Assembly (NCBI GenBank): GCA_034437215.1
Contig: DAOTVC010000089.1
Span: forward strand, 1 to 30,500
Direction: 5' to 3'
Source: DAOTVC01 sp034437215
Lineage (GTDB): Bacteria > Chloroflexota > Anaerolineae > B4-G1 > SLSP01
DNA: 30,500 bases
Shown in pieces: positions 8,259-19,500 of this stretch. Numbering within the stretch: position 1 is the first letter of the stretch; the number at the start of each line of letters is the position of its first letter. Position numbers and translations under genes: made by a program. The notes beneath the pieces were generated by a model. It was given only the letters and a program-made list of their open reading frames with translations, did not search any database and was not told the origin of the DNA.

Positions 8259-9344
8259 TCAACTCGGGGACACGTAGAGCCTCTCCAGTCGCCGGTAGAG
8301 CTTTTGAGGCGAGCACCCCATCTGGCGACAGCGCCGCTCATCGAGGTAGATCTCTCGACCTCCTGTAAAACGCAGCAGCAGGGGATAGCGGACGGTGCGC
8401 TCCTCGATCCAGGCGCCATCCGTGCGCACGTGGACCGGGAGCACCTGCTCCTGGCGCTGCAGGGCGACGAGCTCCTCGACCGGGAAGCGCTGCCAGGGTC
8501 CCAGGAGGCGCTTGAAGCGTATCTCATGGGGGTGGAACTCGAGGGCGACGGGCTGCCGGGGCTTCAGCTCGCTGCTCACCATGGCGGCTCCGACCAACAC
8601 CAGAACCCCGATGGAGATGAGCAGATAGACGGCCAACGCCAAGAGCGGGTCAGGATTGGCCCGAAAATCCATCAGGAAGAGACCCGCCAGGAGAATCGCG
8701 CCTGCGATCACCATGCTGCCCAGGGTGTTGAACAAGAAGGGGCCTCGCCGTATCTGCACCGTCAGAACACCGGAGGTCGCGGGCTTCGATGTGCCCGGCT
8801 CCTCTCTTTCCATTGAGAGCGCCTCCGTCCGCTCCAGGAGCTGGTGGTGGATGTAGGCGAACTTCTCCGCCCGGCAGTTGATTTTAAGCCGGCGCCCCCG
8901 GCCCTTGAGAACCAGGCTGGGGAAGAGGGGGTTGGCGTTCCGCTCCTTGATCTGCTCTATCTCGCCGTAGGCCATGCGCCGCTCCCGCCCGAACCGGCGC
9001 AGGATCACGGCGTCGTCGGTGAGAATGATGATGCCGGAGTTGATGGCGAGGTTCCAGACGATGAAGAGGGCGGGCAGCAGGCTGAAGCCGTAGACGACGA
9101 AGACATCCTCCCAGGTGATGAGGCTGCCGCTGAGGTAGACCAGGGGCGGTATCGCGGCGACGAAGAGGAGCGCCACCAGGACGAAGAGGCTGGGTCCCAG
9201 GGCAAAGGGCGGGATGAGGTAGACCTCCCCCCGTGGACGCGCCTGCTTCAACGCTCGTTCTTTACGGCGCATGGCGTATTTCGACAGCAGGGACGCCAGA
9301 TACCCTACCCCGACCAGCCCCAAAGTGACGAGCAGCTCTGTCAT
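8259..9344 (-). CDS. Membrane protein with two PH-like domains, function unknown
   Basis: The protein has 361 residues starting MTELLVTLGLVG. The start is fixed by an RBS (GAGGAGG) upstream of the ATG at 9344; an in-frame extension to 9608 has no RBS and is low-complexity. One helix lies at 3-20 and a pair at about 47-95. The segment IIILTDDAVILRRFGRERRM and the following strands resemble a bacterial PH (bPH) domain. A second helix pair (about 215-260) is followed by another strand-rich region (ALEFHPHEIRFKRLLGPWQR) of similar type. The arrangement is helix, helix pair, PH-like, helix pair, PH-like. Such proteins are usually of unknown envelope function. It sits between the MoxR cassette and a zinc-ribbon membrane gene and could be co-transcribed with the latter. 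Confidence 0.65.
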   Translation of the reverse strand: MTELLVTLGLVGVGYLASLLSKYAMRRKERALKQARPRGEVYLIPPFALGPSLFVLVALLFVAAIPPLVYLSGSLITWEDVFVVYGFSLLPALFIVWNLAINSGIIILTDDAVILRRFGRERRMAYGEIEQIKERNANPLFPSLVLKGRGRRLKINCRAEKFAYIHHQLLERTEALSMEREEPGTSKPATSGVLTVQIRRGPFLFNTLGSMVIAGAILLAGLFLMDFRANPDPLLALAVYLLISIGVLVLVGAAMVSSELKPRQPVALEFHPHEIRFKRLLGPWQRFPVEELVALQRQEQVLPVHVRTDGAWIEERTVRYPLLLRFTGGREIYLDERRCRQMGCSPQKLYRRLERLYVSPS

Positions 9345-9453
9345 AGACGTCCTCCTCAAGCAATGATTCCGGTGGTAAAGTGGGCGCAAGACCGTCGCTC
9401 CAGATAGGTAATGTACATCAAGAATGAGGAGATTACAAGGTTGCCACCGCAGG

Positions 9454-9885
9454 CTAGTGTCGCCATTCGGAGAAGGTCGTGGAGTCGAACCACTCCAGGA
9501 AGGTGAGCCCATGCTGCTCGACGGTGTACCAGCCGGACCACCCAAAGTCTCCATCCTCGTAGGTGACGAAGTCGCGCCTCTGGTGCACCCAGAAGTCACA
9601 GTGCTCACAGGCGATGATGCGGTCGCACTCCTGAGTCTTCACGCCCAAGCCGGCTCCACCACACTTGGGACAGACGTGACGCTGTTGCCGCCTTCTCCAC
9701 CACACCCCATCCGATTCCCCAGCGCTACGCCGCAACTGCACCCACTGGTTGCCGACGAGATAGGCGAGACCCAGAAACCAGAGGGCGACGAGGAAGTGAT
9801 TCAGATAGAGAAGCAAGATTCCGGTGAGGAGGAGGAGTACCGCCACGACGAGGAGCACGCGTCCCCAATCGACCTCCTTGCGCAT
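9454..9885 (-). CDS. Two-helix membrane protein with a cytoplasmic zinc ribbon
   Basis: The protein has 143 residues. Two membrane helices (8-28 and 30-46) are followed by a zinc ribbon with CPKC (72-75) and CEHC (93-96), and an aromatic, acidic tail (WSGWYTVEQHGLTFLEWFD). The ATG at 9885 is preceded by GGAGGTGATC; a GTG four codons earlier is possible but sits on the RBS. The protein family is not recognised; a membrane-tethered redox or metal sensor is possible but not demonstrated. A near-consensus promoter lies about 80 bases upstream, so this gene probably starts a transcript that may include the PH-like gene downstream. Confidence 0.7.
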   Translation of the reverse strand: MRKEVDWGRVLLVVAVLLLLTGILLLYLNHFLVALWFLGLAYLVGNQWVQLRRSAGESDGVWWRRRQQRHVCPKCGGAGLGVKTQECDRIIACEHCDFWVHQRRDFVTYEDGDFGWSGWYTVEQHGLTFLEWFDSTTFSEWRH

Positions 9886-9964
9886 GATCACCTCCACCGC
9901 TAAATGACATTTGCGACCCCAGCAAAATTCCGGTCATCCTGATGGATACTGCGCGTCCATCCCA

Positions 9965-9993
9965 ATCATATGCGGCAATGCGAGGGCTGTCAA
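9965..9993 (-). promoter_or_regulatory. Strong sigma70-type promoter for the zinc-ribbon membrane gene
   Basis: On the - strand there is a perfect -35 TTGACA (9988-9993), a 17-base spacer and a -10 TATGAT (9965-9970). The predicted transcription start is near 9958, leaving a leader of about 70 nt before the ATG at 9885. This is one of the two best - strand promoters in the window. Confidence 0.8.
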
Positions 9994-10106
9994 ACCTGAA
10001 TACGACCGCAGTCTGGGCTTGGTTAAAACATCGCTAGAAGGGTTAGCGAGTTCTGGTCCGGTATCTCCATCCACGCTTCACGGGATCTTCATCCTTTCTT
10101 CATAAT

Positions 10107-10145
10107 AGTCGGATATACTTCAACCCTAGAGTCGGATAAAATATC
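10107..10145 (+). promoter_or_regulatory. Direct repeats and -10 region before the Met/His-rich exported protein
   Basis: AGTCGGATA occurs twice in direct orientation (10107-10115 and 10130-10138), 23 bases apart, about two helical turns. TATACT (10114-10119) is a plausible -10. The second copy merges into a small palindrome GGATA-aaa-TATCC (10133-10145). The paired repeats look like an operator. No good -35 is present, which would fit an activator-dependent promoter. Confidence 0.45.
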
Positions 10146-10162
10146 CAGTTCAGGAGGTACGT

Positions 10163-10771
10163 ATGTCAAAGAGAGGATTTTGGAGCTTACTGCTCGTGGG
10201 ACTGCTGGCCTTGGCCTTCCCGCTGCTCATCGCGGCACAGAGTGAGCTGCCCCCCGATCGCGGTACTGAGCGGGGATTTGGACCGGGCATGCACGGCAGA
10301 TACGGCATGCACGGCGGATACGGCATGCATCGTGGAGGCTATGGCATGGGTGGTGGTTGGAGGGGTGGAGGGATGAACCCCATCGCTGCGCTGGTGGAGG
10401 CCAGCGGGATGAGCTGGGAGGAGGTTATCACAGCTCTCGAAGCGGGGCAGAGCTACGCCGCGGTCGCCGAGGAAGCCGGCGTCTCCCTGGAGGAGCTCGT
10501 AGAGAGCATCCTCGCCGCCCGCGAGCTGGCCCTGGAAGAGGCCGTTGAGGCAGGCTACATCTCCCAGGAGCAGGCCGACTCCATGCTCGAGGAGATGGAG
10601 GAGCACCTGTTAGAGCGCCTGAGCGGCACCTGGGAGCCCCGGAACGGCGGTGGTCCCGGAACCCTCAGGGGCGGAAGGTGGGGACGGGGTCGTGGGCGTG
10701 GTCGCTTTGCGCCCGAAGAGCGCCCCGAATACCGCTACAATTCAGGGCACTGCCCCTGGAACGAATCCTAA
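10163..10771 (+). CDS. Exported Met/His/Gly-rich protein with a helical DUF2680-like core
   Basis: The protein has 202 residues. Residues 1-26 form a signal peptide ending near AAQS. Residues 42-62 carry repeats GMHGRY, GMHGGY, GMHRGGY and GMGGG, a run of Met and His residues suited to binding copper or another soft metal outside the membrane. Residues about 72-150 are helical with repeated patterns (SWEEVITALEAGQSYAAVAEEAG, VSLEELVESILAARELALEEAVEAGYISQEQADSML) like the DUF2680-type modules of exported Firmicutes and Chloroflexota proteins. The C-terminus is Gly/Arg-rich with one Cys (GHCPW). The start has a strong RBS (AGGAGGT). The gene is monocistronic, bounded by putative operator repeats and a terminator. 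The metal-binding role is inferred. Confidence 0.8.
   Translation: MSKRGFWSLLLVGLLALAFPLLIAAQSELPPDRGTERGFGPGMHGRYGMHGGYGMHRGGYGMGGGWRGGGMNPIAALVEASGMSWEEVITALEAGQSYAAVAEEAGVSLEELVESILAARELALEEAVEAGYISQEQADSMLEEMEEHLLERLSGTWEPRNGGGPGTLRGGRWGRGRGRGRFAPEERPEYRYNSGHCPWNES
10286..10348 (+). repeat. In-frame tandem repeats coding for GMH(G/R)xY
   Basis: Three to four imperfect 18-21 base units start at 10286, 10304, 10322 and 10343, each beginning GGCATG. The first two differ at a single base. Length variation between strains would be expected here without frame loss, because units are multiples of three. Confidence 0.8.
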
Positions 10772-10786
10772 GTTTCACCTATGCTG

Positions 10787-10822
10787 AGAGGGGCGAGCCT
10801 GCCGTGCTCGCCCCTCTTCTGC
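10787..10822 (+). terminator. Intrinsic terminator after the Met/His-rich protein gene
   Basis: Arms GAGGGGCGAGC (10788-10798) and GCTCGCCCCTC (10806-10816) pair perfectly around a 7-base loop and are followed by TTCT. It lies 17 bases after the stop codon. A 15-base palindrome, GCTATCC-a-GGATAGC, follows at 10821-10835. Confidence 0.8.
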
Positions 10823-10861
10823 TATCCAGGATAGCGCCCCGCTGCCGCCTTCTGGAGTCGT

Positions 10862-10975
10862 TCAGGGCCGGCAGGTAGCGAAGGGGAAGGTGCGGTACCA
10901 GACGGCGTAGACCTCCTCGTAGTGCTCGTTCCAGAGGGCGCGCTGCTCTTCAAAGTAGGCCTCGGCCTCGGCCAG
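10862..10975 (-). CDS. Possible 37-residue ORF after priA, non-standard start
   Basis: Directly after the TAG stop of priA, the same frame stays open for 46 codons and reads like real protein (AEAYFEEQRALWNEHYEEV, then YAVWYRTFPFATCRP). There is no ATG, GTG or TTG in that frame, but a CTG at 10975 has GAGGAGG upstream at good spacing, giving 37 residues. The peptide is rich in aromatic and acidic residues. It is either a small gene with a rare start, a remnant of a gene that lost its start, or chance. PriA itself appears to end normally (VDVDPVDVL), so a lost PriA tail is unlikely. Confidence 0.35.
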   Translation of the reverse strand: MAEAEAYFEEQRALWNEHYEEVYAVWYRTFPFATCRP

Positions 10976-11002
10976 GGCTGCTGCCTCCTCAACGTTACAA
11001 TT

Positions 11003-13507
11003 CTACAGGACATCCACGGGATCGACGTCCACGCGCCAGCCGGCGGGGATCTCCATCCGGCGCAGGAAGGCGGCGGGGTCGACGTGCCGCAGGAGAATCT
11101 GCCAGCGGTAGCGTCCTCGAATGCGGGCGAAGAAGGCGGGCGCCGGGCCGATGAGGTCGTCGGCGGCGCCCCCCTCCTCCTCGAGAGCGTGACGTAACCT
11201 CGTCGCCAGCTGCTGCGCCGCTCGCCGCGCCTTGCCCGCCCGTGGATGGAGGAAGAGCAGGCGGGCCATCCGTGTCGTAGGAGGATAGCCTGCCTCCCGC
11301 CGGAAGGTCAACTCCCGTTGGGCGAAGCCGACGTAGTCGTGGACGGCGGCGTGCTGGATGGCGTAGTGGTCGGGATGGTAGGTCTGCAGGAACGCCTGCC
11401 CTCCCAGAAGTCCTCGCCCGGCCCGGCCCGCCACCTGCGCCAGCAGCTGGAAGGAGCGTTCGGCGGCACGGAAGTCAGGCAGGTGCAGCCCGACGTCGGC
11501 GGAGATGACCCCGACGACAGTGACCGCCGGCAGGTCGAGCCCCCGGGCGATCATCTGGGTGCCCACGAGCAGATCCGCCTCCCCCGTGGCGAAGCGGGCC
11601 AGGAGCGAGGTGTGAGCCGCGTGGTTGCGGGCGACGTCCCGGTCCCAGCGCAGACGCCGGGCGTCGGGCCAGCGCTCCGCGACGCGCTGCTCCAACCCCT
11701 CCGTACCCAACCCGAAGGCTCGCACCCGGCGCGAGCCGCACTCCTCACAGCGCCGGACCATGGAGGTATCGTAGGCGCAGTGGTGGCAGAGGAGTAGATC
11801 GGCACGGGCGTGGAAGGTGAGGGGGATGTCACAGCGCGGGCAGGAGGCCACCCAGCCGCAGTCGCGGCAGAAGACGTGGGTCGCCGTGCCGCGCCGGTTG
11901 AGAAAGAGGATCACCTGCTCCTCCCGGCTCAGGGCTCGATCCACCGCCTCCTGGAGGGGACGGCTGAAGATGGAGCGGTTGCCCGCCTTCAGCTCCGCCC
12001 GCATGTCCACAATCTGGACGGGGGGAAGGCTGATGGTGTAAACCTCCTGGGCCTCGGGGAGCGCGCGATAGCGGCTCGCGGGCAGCTGGAGGTAGCGCTG
12101 CCAGTCGGTGATCCGCCGGCGGTGGCTGAGAATGCGACGGGGCATCTTCAGCAGCCGGTAGCGCCCCTCCAGGGCCCGCCGGTAGGCCTCCAGGGAGGGG
12201 GTGGCGCTCCCCAGGATGAGCAGGGCCCCCGTCTCCCGCGCCAGCTCCTCCGCCACCTCGCGGGCGTGGTAGTAAGGACGGCGCCCCTGCTTGTAGCTCG
12301 TGTCCTCCTCCTCGTCCAGAACGACGAGCCCCAACCGGGGAAAAGGGGCGAAGAGGGCCGAGCGGGCGCCGACCAGCACCTGGAGCTCACCGCTGCGCAC
12401 CCGCCGCCAGGTGTCGTACCGCTCCCCGTCGCTCATGCCGCTGTGCCAGACCCCCACCTGCTCCGGGAAGCGCACCACAAAGCGACGCACCGTCTGGGGG
12501 GTCAGGCTGATCTCGGGGACGAGGATGAGCGCCTGCCGCCCCTGCTCGAGTACCCGGGCGGTGGCCCGCAGGTAGATCTCCGTCTTGCCCGAGCCGGTGA
12601 CGCCCAGCAGCAGCACGGGGCGCGCCTCCCCCTGGGATCCGAGGGAGCCATCGATCTCCTGCCAGACGGCGAGCTGGTCGGACAGCAGGGTGGGCGCCTC
12701 GACGGGCGTGAAGATGAACTCCTCGAGAGGGTCGCGGATGCGCTCCTCGCTGCTGAAGCCGACCAGACCGCGCTCCTGGAGCATCTTCACGTGGCGGTAC
12801 TGCGCCTCCGTCTCCGCGTAGACCACGCCCACCTCGACGGGGGCGCGTTCCTTCTCCAGGAAGTGCAGCACGTTGCGGTAGAGGTCGACCAGCTGGAGAC
12901 CGGCGAGGCCCTCCTCCCAGGTGTTGCGCGGGGCCGCCAGGGTCACGAGACGCACCTTCTGCGGGCGCACCTGGGGCAGTCGCTGGATGGTCTCCGTGAC
13001 AATCAGCTTGCGGCTGCGCAGGTAGGGGATGGCCCGCTGCCAGTTGACGCCGCGCAGGGAGGAGCGCACCTGGCTGCGACGCAGAGTACCTCGCCGGATG
13101 AGGAGCCGGAGCAGGGCCTCGGCGTTGGCGGGCAGCTCTCCCGGCACCTGGGCGACCTGGGCCTTGAGCACCATCTCGGTGCGGGGGCGCAAGCCCGGGG
13201 GGAGGATGGCCTTCACGCACTCGTGGAGCGGCGCCAGCGTCTCCCGCGCCATCCAGCGGGCCAGGTGCAGGAGGGAGGGCGTCAGGACGGGCTCCTCGGT
13301 CAGGACCCGCTGGATGGGACGCACGTGGGGCACCGACGGCGTCTCGGAGAGGGCCATGACCACGCCCGGCAGGCGGCGCGTGCGGAAGGGCACGATGACG
13401 AGCGTGCCGGGCCGCACCTCCCCCTCCAGCTTCGCGGGTATCCCGTAGTCGAAGAAGGGGGTGGTGCGTGACTTGATGGGCAAAAAGACCAATACTTGTG
13501 CGTACAT
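11003..13507 (-). CDS. Primosomal replication protein N' (PriA helicase) Confidence 0.
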   Translation of the reverse strand: MYAQVLVFLPIKSRTTPFFDYGIPAKLEGEVRPGTLVIVPFRTRRLPGVVMALSETPSVPHVRPIQRVLTEEPVLTPSLLHLARWMARETLAPLHECVKAILPPGLRPRTEMVLKAQVAQVPGELPANAEALLRLLIRRGTLRRSQVRSSLRGVNWQRAIPYLRSRKLIVTETIQRLPQVRPQKVRLVTLAAPRNTWEEGLAGLQLVDLYRNVLHFLEKERAPVEVGVVYAETEAQYRHVKMLQERGLVGFSSEERIRDPLEEFIFTPVEAPTLLSDQLAVWQEIDGSLGSQGEARPVLLLGVTGSGKTEIYLRATARVLEQGRQALILVPEISLTPQTVRRFVVRFPEQVGVWHSGMSDGERYDTWRRVRSGELQVLVGARSALFAPFPRLGLVVLDEEEDTSYKQGRRPYYHAREVAEELARETGALLILGSATPSLEAYRRALEGRYRLLKMPRRILSHRRRITDWQRYLQLPASRYRALPEAQEVYTISLPPVQIVDMRAELKAGNRSIFSRPLQEAVDRALSREEQVILFLNRRGTATHVFCRDCGWVASCPRCDIPLTFHARADLLLCHHCAYDTSMVRRCEECGSRRVRAFGLGTEGLEQRVAERWPDARRLRWDRDVARNHAAHTSLLARFATGEADLLVGTQMIARGLDLPAVTVVGVISADVGLHLPDFRAAERSFQLLAQVAGRAGRGLLGGQAFLQTYHPDHYAIQHAAVHDYVGFAQRELTFRREAGYPPTTRMARLLFLHPRAGKARRAAQQLATRLRHALEEEGGAADDLIGPAPAFFARIRGRYRWQILLRHVDPAAFLRRMEIPAGWRVDVDPVDVL

Positions 13508-16500
13508 AACCCTTTAGAGAGTATTTAGGTGGGTATGCTTCAACCCGGCCTAAGGTGCCTGAGATGAAACGTAAAACGTGAAGCGTGAGGAATACGTTAT
13601 GTTACGTTTCATGTCATGCTGGAAGGCCAGGAAAGGACGGGCGATATGGGCTTGACGGTGCCTCGGCAGACCTCCGAGGTCTTTGCTACAACCTCGCTAG
13701 GGCGGGTTGTCCACGATGCGATCGAGCGTCTCCGTCCAGGTGGGTGTGCCCGGCGCCACCCCTTGGATGCGCACGAGGGTGCCGACGGGCGCCCAGTCGT
13801 AGAGGGCCTGGGCCTCCCCCTCGTCGAGGATGATGCAGCCGAAGGAGGCGGGCCAACCCAGCACGCCTGAAGAGAGGCGGTAACCTCCGGCGTTGATGGG
13901 GAGCTCGTGGATACCGTTGTAGAAGTCCGGCCCCTCCTTGTAGATGCCCATGAAGAAGGGCATGTCGAGGCTCCAGCGTTGCGCGAAGGCGTCGGGCTCC
14001 TTCATCAGCACCTGGAACTGCCCCTGAATGGTGGGCGTCCTGGACATACCGCTGGAGACGGTGAACTCGTAGACGAGCTCGCCGTTCTCGAAGGCCCGGA
14101 GCTTCTGCTCGGGCAGATTGATCTCGATGCGTTTGCCGGGCACGACGGGTTCGGGGACCAGCACGTCGATGGAAGGGATGACGAGCTCCTGCCCGATGAG
14201 CAGACCCTCCGGGTCGACGTCGGGATTGGTCTCCTCCAGCCGCCACTGGGGAAAGCCGTGGTTGTAGGCGATGTCGAAGAAGGTGTCGCCCGGCTCGACG
14301 TAGTAGCGCTTCTGCGGGTGGCGAATGCGGGCGTAGACACCCTCCTCACCCGCCTCCAGCGCCCCCACGAGGCGGTCGAGCGTCTCCTCCACGTCGAGGA
14401 TGCGCTCCTCGCCCAATTGGAGGGCCGTCTCCTCCAACCAGCTGCGCACGGCAGCTCGATCGATCTGCAGCACCACCTCGGGGACGGCGGCGTCGGGGCG
14501 CGCGACGGGGCGCAGCCACGCCGCCAACCGTTCGGCGGGTACGACGATCTCGCCCTCGTACCCGGTGAGGGGATCGTCAGCGTTCAGGAGGAGGGGCCGG
14601 GAGAGCAGCCGCTCGGCCTGGGAGCGAGCGGGCTCGGGCTCACTGATACGCGGCGCAAGCACGCCCACCGCTAGCGCTACCTCCCTTCTCTCCTCGGCCA
14701 GCGCCCCGGAGACCGCAGCGACGTTCGTCTCCAGGTTGAGCCGGCGCCCTTCACCGGCGGGGGTCACCTCGGCGCCCTGGGACGTGATGGAGAGCTGTGC
14801 GTCCTGCGGCTCCCGGTCGACCTCGGAGGCGATCCGCTCCACCGCCGCCCTGATCCGTGCCTCGTCGGCTGCCACCACTACGGGATCGACTCGCCAGCCG
14901 CTGCTGCGGATCTTCCAGGACGCGATCCGCTGCTGCAGCCAACTACCCTGCCGCCCCACGGCGTATGCCCCATCGACGGTGGCGGCGTAGTCATACCCCC
15001 GTCCGAGCACCTCCCAGCTGTACCGCCAGGCGCGCCCCTCGGCCTGCAGGACAATGCCCTCCTCGGCGGGATTGGGGAGCGAGGTGCGCAGGGCCGCCTC
15101 CGCCTCCTCCCGCGTCATCCCACCCACGTCGATCCCCTCGACGCTGACACCCGGGTAGATCCGCTCCCCGGGATCGGTGTAGAGCAGAAGAGCACCGGCT
15201 CCCACGATAAGCAAAACTACGACGCCGATCACGGCCCACTTTATCCACGTCTTCATCGGCTCCCTCTCCGCATCTCTCCAATACCCCTTATTCTACCACG
15301 CATCCCAAAAGTAGCTCCCTGGAAAATAAGTAGGTTTGTAGTAGGCGCTTCAGCGCCGTACGTTCACGGCGATAAATCGCCTACTACGAACCCCGTTTTC
15401 GTCCTACGGTGGTGTCCCGTAGGAACATGTCGACTCCTTCGAAAACAGGCTTAGGTTGGTAGTTAAGCGTCTTAGCGCTGCATAACCACGCTGCAACCGC
15501 GCTAAAGCGCGTGACTACGAACCATTTTCATGCTTGGAGGGTGTACGCGAGCACCGGCGTCTCCCTTAGAAAGCGAAAATCACTTCTGGAAGCCTACTCC
15601 TCCTGCGCCCCGGGGGCACCTTCGTCCCTCAAAGCACGGTCCCGCCACTGCTTGAACTCCTCCCACCCCTCCCCTGAGGACGATTCCAGGTCGAGAAACT
15701 CACCCGAGGAGCAGTCGTACGCATACCAGCCGTGCTCGTGGCAGAGCCGGGCCACGGCTCTCACCGGATCGCCTCCCCCTCTGATGTGGAGCGTGAAGTG
15801 ATCCACGGGCCCCGCCCTCACAAAGTTGAACTCAATCACGTAGGATTCCGCGACCAGCTCGCCCCAGGCCGGATCCGACCAGTCCACGCTGGGGAAGCTG
15901 CGGGAGATCTGAACGCGGACCTCCCCGGCATCCCCCATCAGCACAGGTTGCAGGTCGGCAGGCTCGTTCTCGAAAGGGGAGATGTTGAGGGCGAGGATCA
16001 GTACGTCCCAGCTCATCGTCTTACCTCTCTAAAAGGTGATGGAGCGCTTGCCGGAGCCGGAGGCCCCGTTGAGGAAGGGGCTGCGTCCCGGCATCAGCGC
16101 CGGCTACCCTTCCACAGGCGCCGGTAGAGCCGCTCCAGACGCAGCCCCGTCCGCTCCCAGGAGAAGTGCCCGGCAGCCCGCTCCCGCAGCTGCTCGCCCA
16201 TGGTCCGCCCCACCGCGGGGTTGCGGAGAACGAAGGCCAGCGCCTGGGTCAGGCCCTTCGCGTCCCCCAGGGGCGTAGCGTAGACACCCAGTCCCCCCAG
16301 ATACTCCCGGCTCACCTCGGTGTCGTAGGCCACGACGGGCAGGCCCATCGCCATGTAGTTGAGAATCTTGCCGCTGCCCTCCGTCGCCGAGACCTTCGGA
16401 GCGACGGCGATGTCGCCCAACGCCAGCCATGCCGGCGCCTCCTCGTAGCGGGTGCGCCCGGTGAAGATCACGTCCGGAGGGTGTAGGCCGAGAGCTTCTG

Positions 16501-19500
16501 CCTGCCGGCGGTAGCCATCCACACCGGGAAAGCCCATGATGAGGAAGGAGGCGCGGTAGTCCTGCTCACGCAGCGCAGCCGCGGCCTGCAAGAGCTGCGG
16601 TATCCCCTGGTAGTCGGCCAGGAGTCCCAGATAGACCACCACCGGGCGCTCCGGCGGGATCCCCAGCGCCGCCCGCCTGGACGCGCGTTCCTCTCCGGAG
16701 AGGCAGTCGGGGCAGAAGAAGTCGAGGCTCACGCTGTCGGGGAGAGGATAGACATTCTCGCTCTGACCGAAGACGCGCGCCAGCAGATCCGCGCTGTGCA
16801 CCGTGCTGGTGACGATGGCGTCGGCCATCCCGTTGATGCGGGCCTCCAGACGCCGCCACCAATAGTGGGCCACCGTACCGGGCGTGATGAAACCGTGGTC
16901 GGTCATCTCCCCCGTCAGACTCCCCTGGAAGTCAAAGACCAGGGGGACCCGCAGCAGGCGCGCCGCCACCTTGCCGATGAGCGCTCCCTCGTGGAGATGC
17001 CCGTGGACGAGGTGGGGGCGCCAGCGCAGCGCCTCGGTGAGGACCCGTCCCGAGAGCAGCGCGTCGAAGGCGATCTTGTGACGGGAGGAGCCGACTTCGT
17101 AGTCGGCGCGCCAGGGCGTGGGCGCCGAGCGGACGATGTCCAGACCGGGCCAGTCGCGCCCCATATAGTAGGTGACGATACGCACTTGCAGGTCGTGCGC
17201 CAGAAGCGCCCGCGCCTCCTCCAGGATACGCACGTGACAGCCGTAGTCGAGGAAGAAGGACGTGGGCGCGACCATCAGGATGCGCCGGGGTTCGTCAGAC
17301 ATCACTCAGAAGGTTTGCTCAACAACGCGCCGATCTCTCGTCGCCTACTCCCCGCGCTTCTTCCGGCGCCCGAAGAACATCTCGAGTGTGCGCTGCATAG
17401 CGCCGGGCATCTCGGGCGCTGCACCCTGCTCCTCCCAGTCCCGCGTCTGGGCCTGGTGCAGCCACACCGTGCGAGCCTCAGCGGTGGAGTGGAAGGTCGC
17501 CGCCAGGCTCTCGTCATCGCCCTCGGCGATGGCCCGGCGCAGCGACTGCAGCTCCCCCACGAGGTTGTCGAGACCCCGGAGCAGGGAGTCCCTTCCCAGC
17601 TCCGCCATCAGCCGGCGCGACGCCACCTCGCCGTGCGCCGCGGAGGTCCCGGCAGCAAAGTGGTGGCTGGCGACCTTCCGCATCTCCTCCCAGCCCGAAT
17701 CACCCATCACCGTCCGCAGCAGCGCCACGGCCGTCAGATCGGGCAGCATGCGGGTGAAGAGACGCACCCCGTCGTGCTCCACGGGATCCATGTAGAGGGG
17801 CGTAGCTCCTATCTGCTGGGCCAGGTTGGTCACCCCCTCGATGGCTTTTGGGGCATCGGTGGGGCGGATGGTGATAGTGTAGAGGGCCTCCTTGAGGAGC
17901 TCGGCGCCGGCATCGGCGACCGAGGAGGGAAACTTGACCTCCTCCCTGGGGGCGAGGATAGGATCGCCGCCGATGAAGTGGACGCCCGGCGGGAGCAGCT
18001 TGTCCGCCCACGCCAGGACTGGGGCCTTCAGAGGAGCCGTGTCGGTGACAACGACGCCCGAGTCGGGCTCCAGGAGCCGGCCCAGGTCGGAGAGAACGGT
18101 CTCCATCTCCGAGAAGGGCACCGCCACGATCACCATCCCGGCGTCCTTGAGCGCGGGGTCGAGGAGCAGGGTGGTGCGGTCGAAGGCGCCCTGCCTCTCC
18201 GCCTGGTGGGCGATGCCGCTGTCGCGATCGTGCCCCACGATCTCCAGCTCGCCGGCAGCCGGTGAGTTGCGCAGCGCCATTCCGATGGAGGCTCCGATGC
18301 AGCCGGTGCCGATAATCGTAACCCGTCGTTTGGCCATGAGCCCTCCTCAAGTTAGTCGGTTAGTCTCGTAGTCAGGTAGTCGTCAGTCGAATGGTCCTCT
18401 TGCCCGCAGACTGTGGCACCCACTAGCCGGCGTCGTCCGCAGCCTGCAGGGCCGCCAACTCGCCGGCGTCCACCTGCGAACGGTGATGGTCACGAATCAG
18501 GGAGAGCGTACGCGGCCTGGCGCCGGCAGCCGCCGCCAGCTCCGCACCCCAGGCCGGATGCTGCCGGCGGATGACGAAGCCCCGTCGTAGCCCCCGGGGT
18601 GCTCCCCGGCTCCACAGCTCGGCCCGCTGCGGGAAGAAGTACTCGCCGAGGACGACGAGTACCCGCTCCCAGATCCGCGGCCTGACCCGCGCCTTTCCCA
18701 CGTCGTGCAAGAGCGCGGCGGTGATCAGGTCGGGATCCGTCAGCCCCTGCCCCTCCAGCGCCCGGCCCACCTGCACCGCGTGGTGCTGCTCGCTCTTGGG
18801 CAGGGTGCGAAAGAGGGCCAACAGCGGGGGCGTAAGGCGCGCCTCCACATAGGGGAGGTCGACGGGACGCCAGGGCGCCCACAGCGTCTGCCAGAACTGC
18901 AGCACACGGTAGCGGACGCGGGAAAAGCGGATCACAGGAGCAACAGACGCACCAGGACTCGGTAGAGGGGCATGGCCATCAGGCTCACGAGATGGATGCC
19001 GATGCGGGGGAGCACGAAGAGCACCACGATCAGCAGGTAGGGCGCGATGGGCTCAAGGCTCTCGAGGAAGTCGGCGACGGAGGGGGGCGCCACGCCCGCC
19101 AGAACCTTCGATCCGTCCAGGGGCGGGATGGGCAGCATGTTGAAGGCGATCAAGCCGATGTTGACGATGATGGCGAGGATCATGATCTCGGCGACCTTGG
19201 CAGCCATACCGGCGGGCAGCAGATCCGGAAGCCCCACGCGCAGCAGGGCGGCCAGTCCCACCGCCTGGACGAAGTTGGAGAGGGGGCCGGCCAAAGCCGA
19301 GAGGGCCATGCCCGTCCGGGGGTTGCTCACCTTCGTCATCTGGTAGGGGTTGACGCGGGCCGGTTTGCCCCACCCATACCCCGTCAGAAGGATCAGCAAG
19401 GTCCCCACGGGATCGAGGTGCACCATGGGGTTCAGGGAGAGGCGCCCCATCCGTTCCGGCGTCGTATCCCCCAGCAGGTGGGCCACCCACCCGTGGGCCC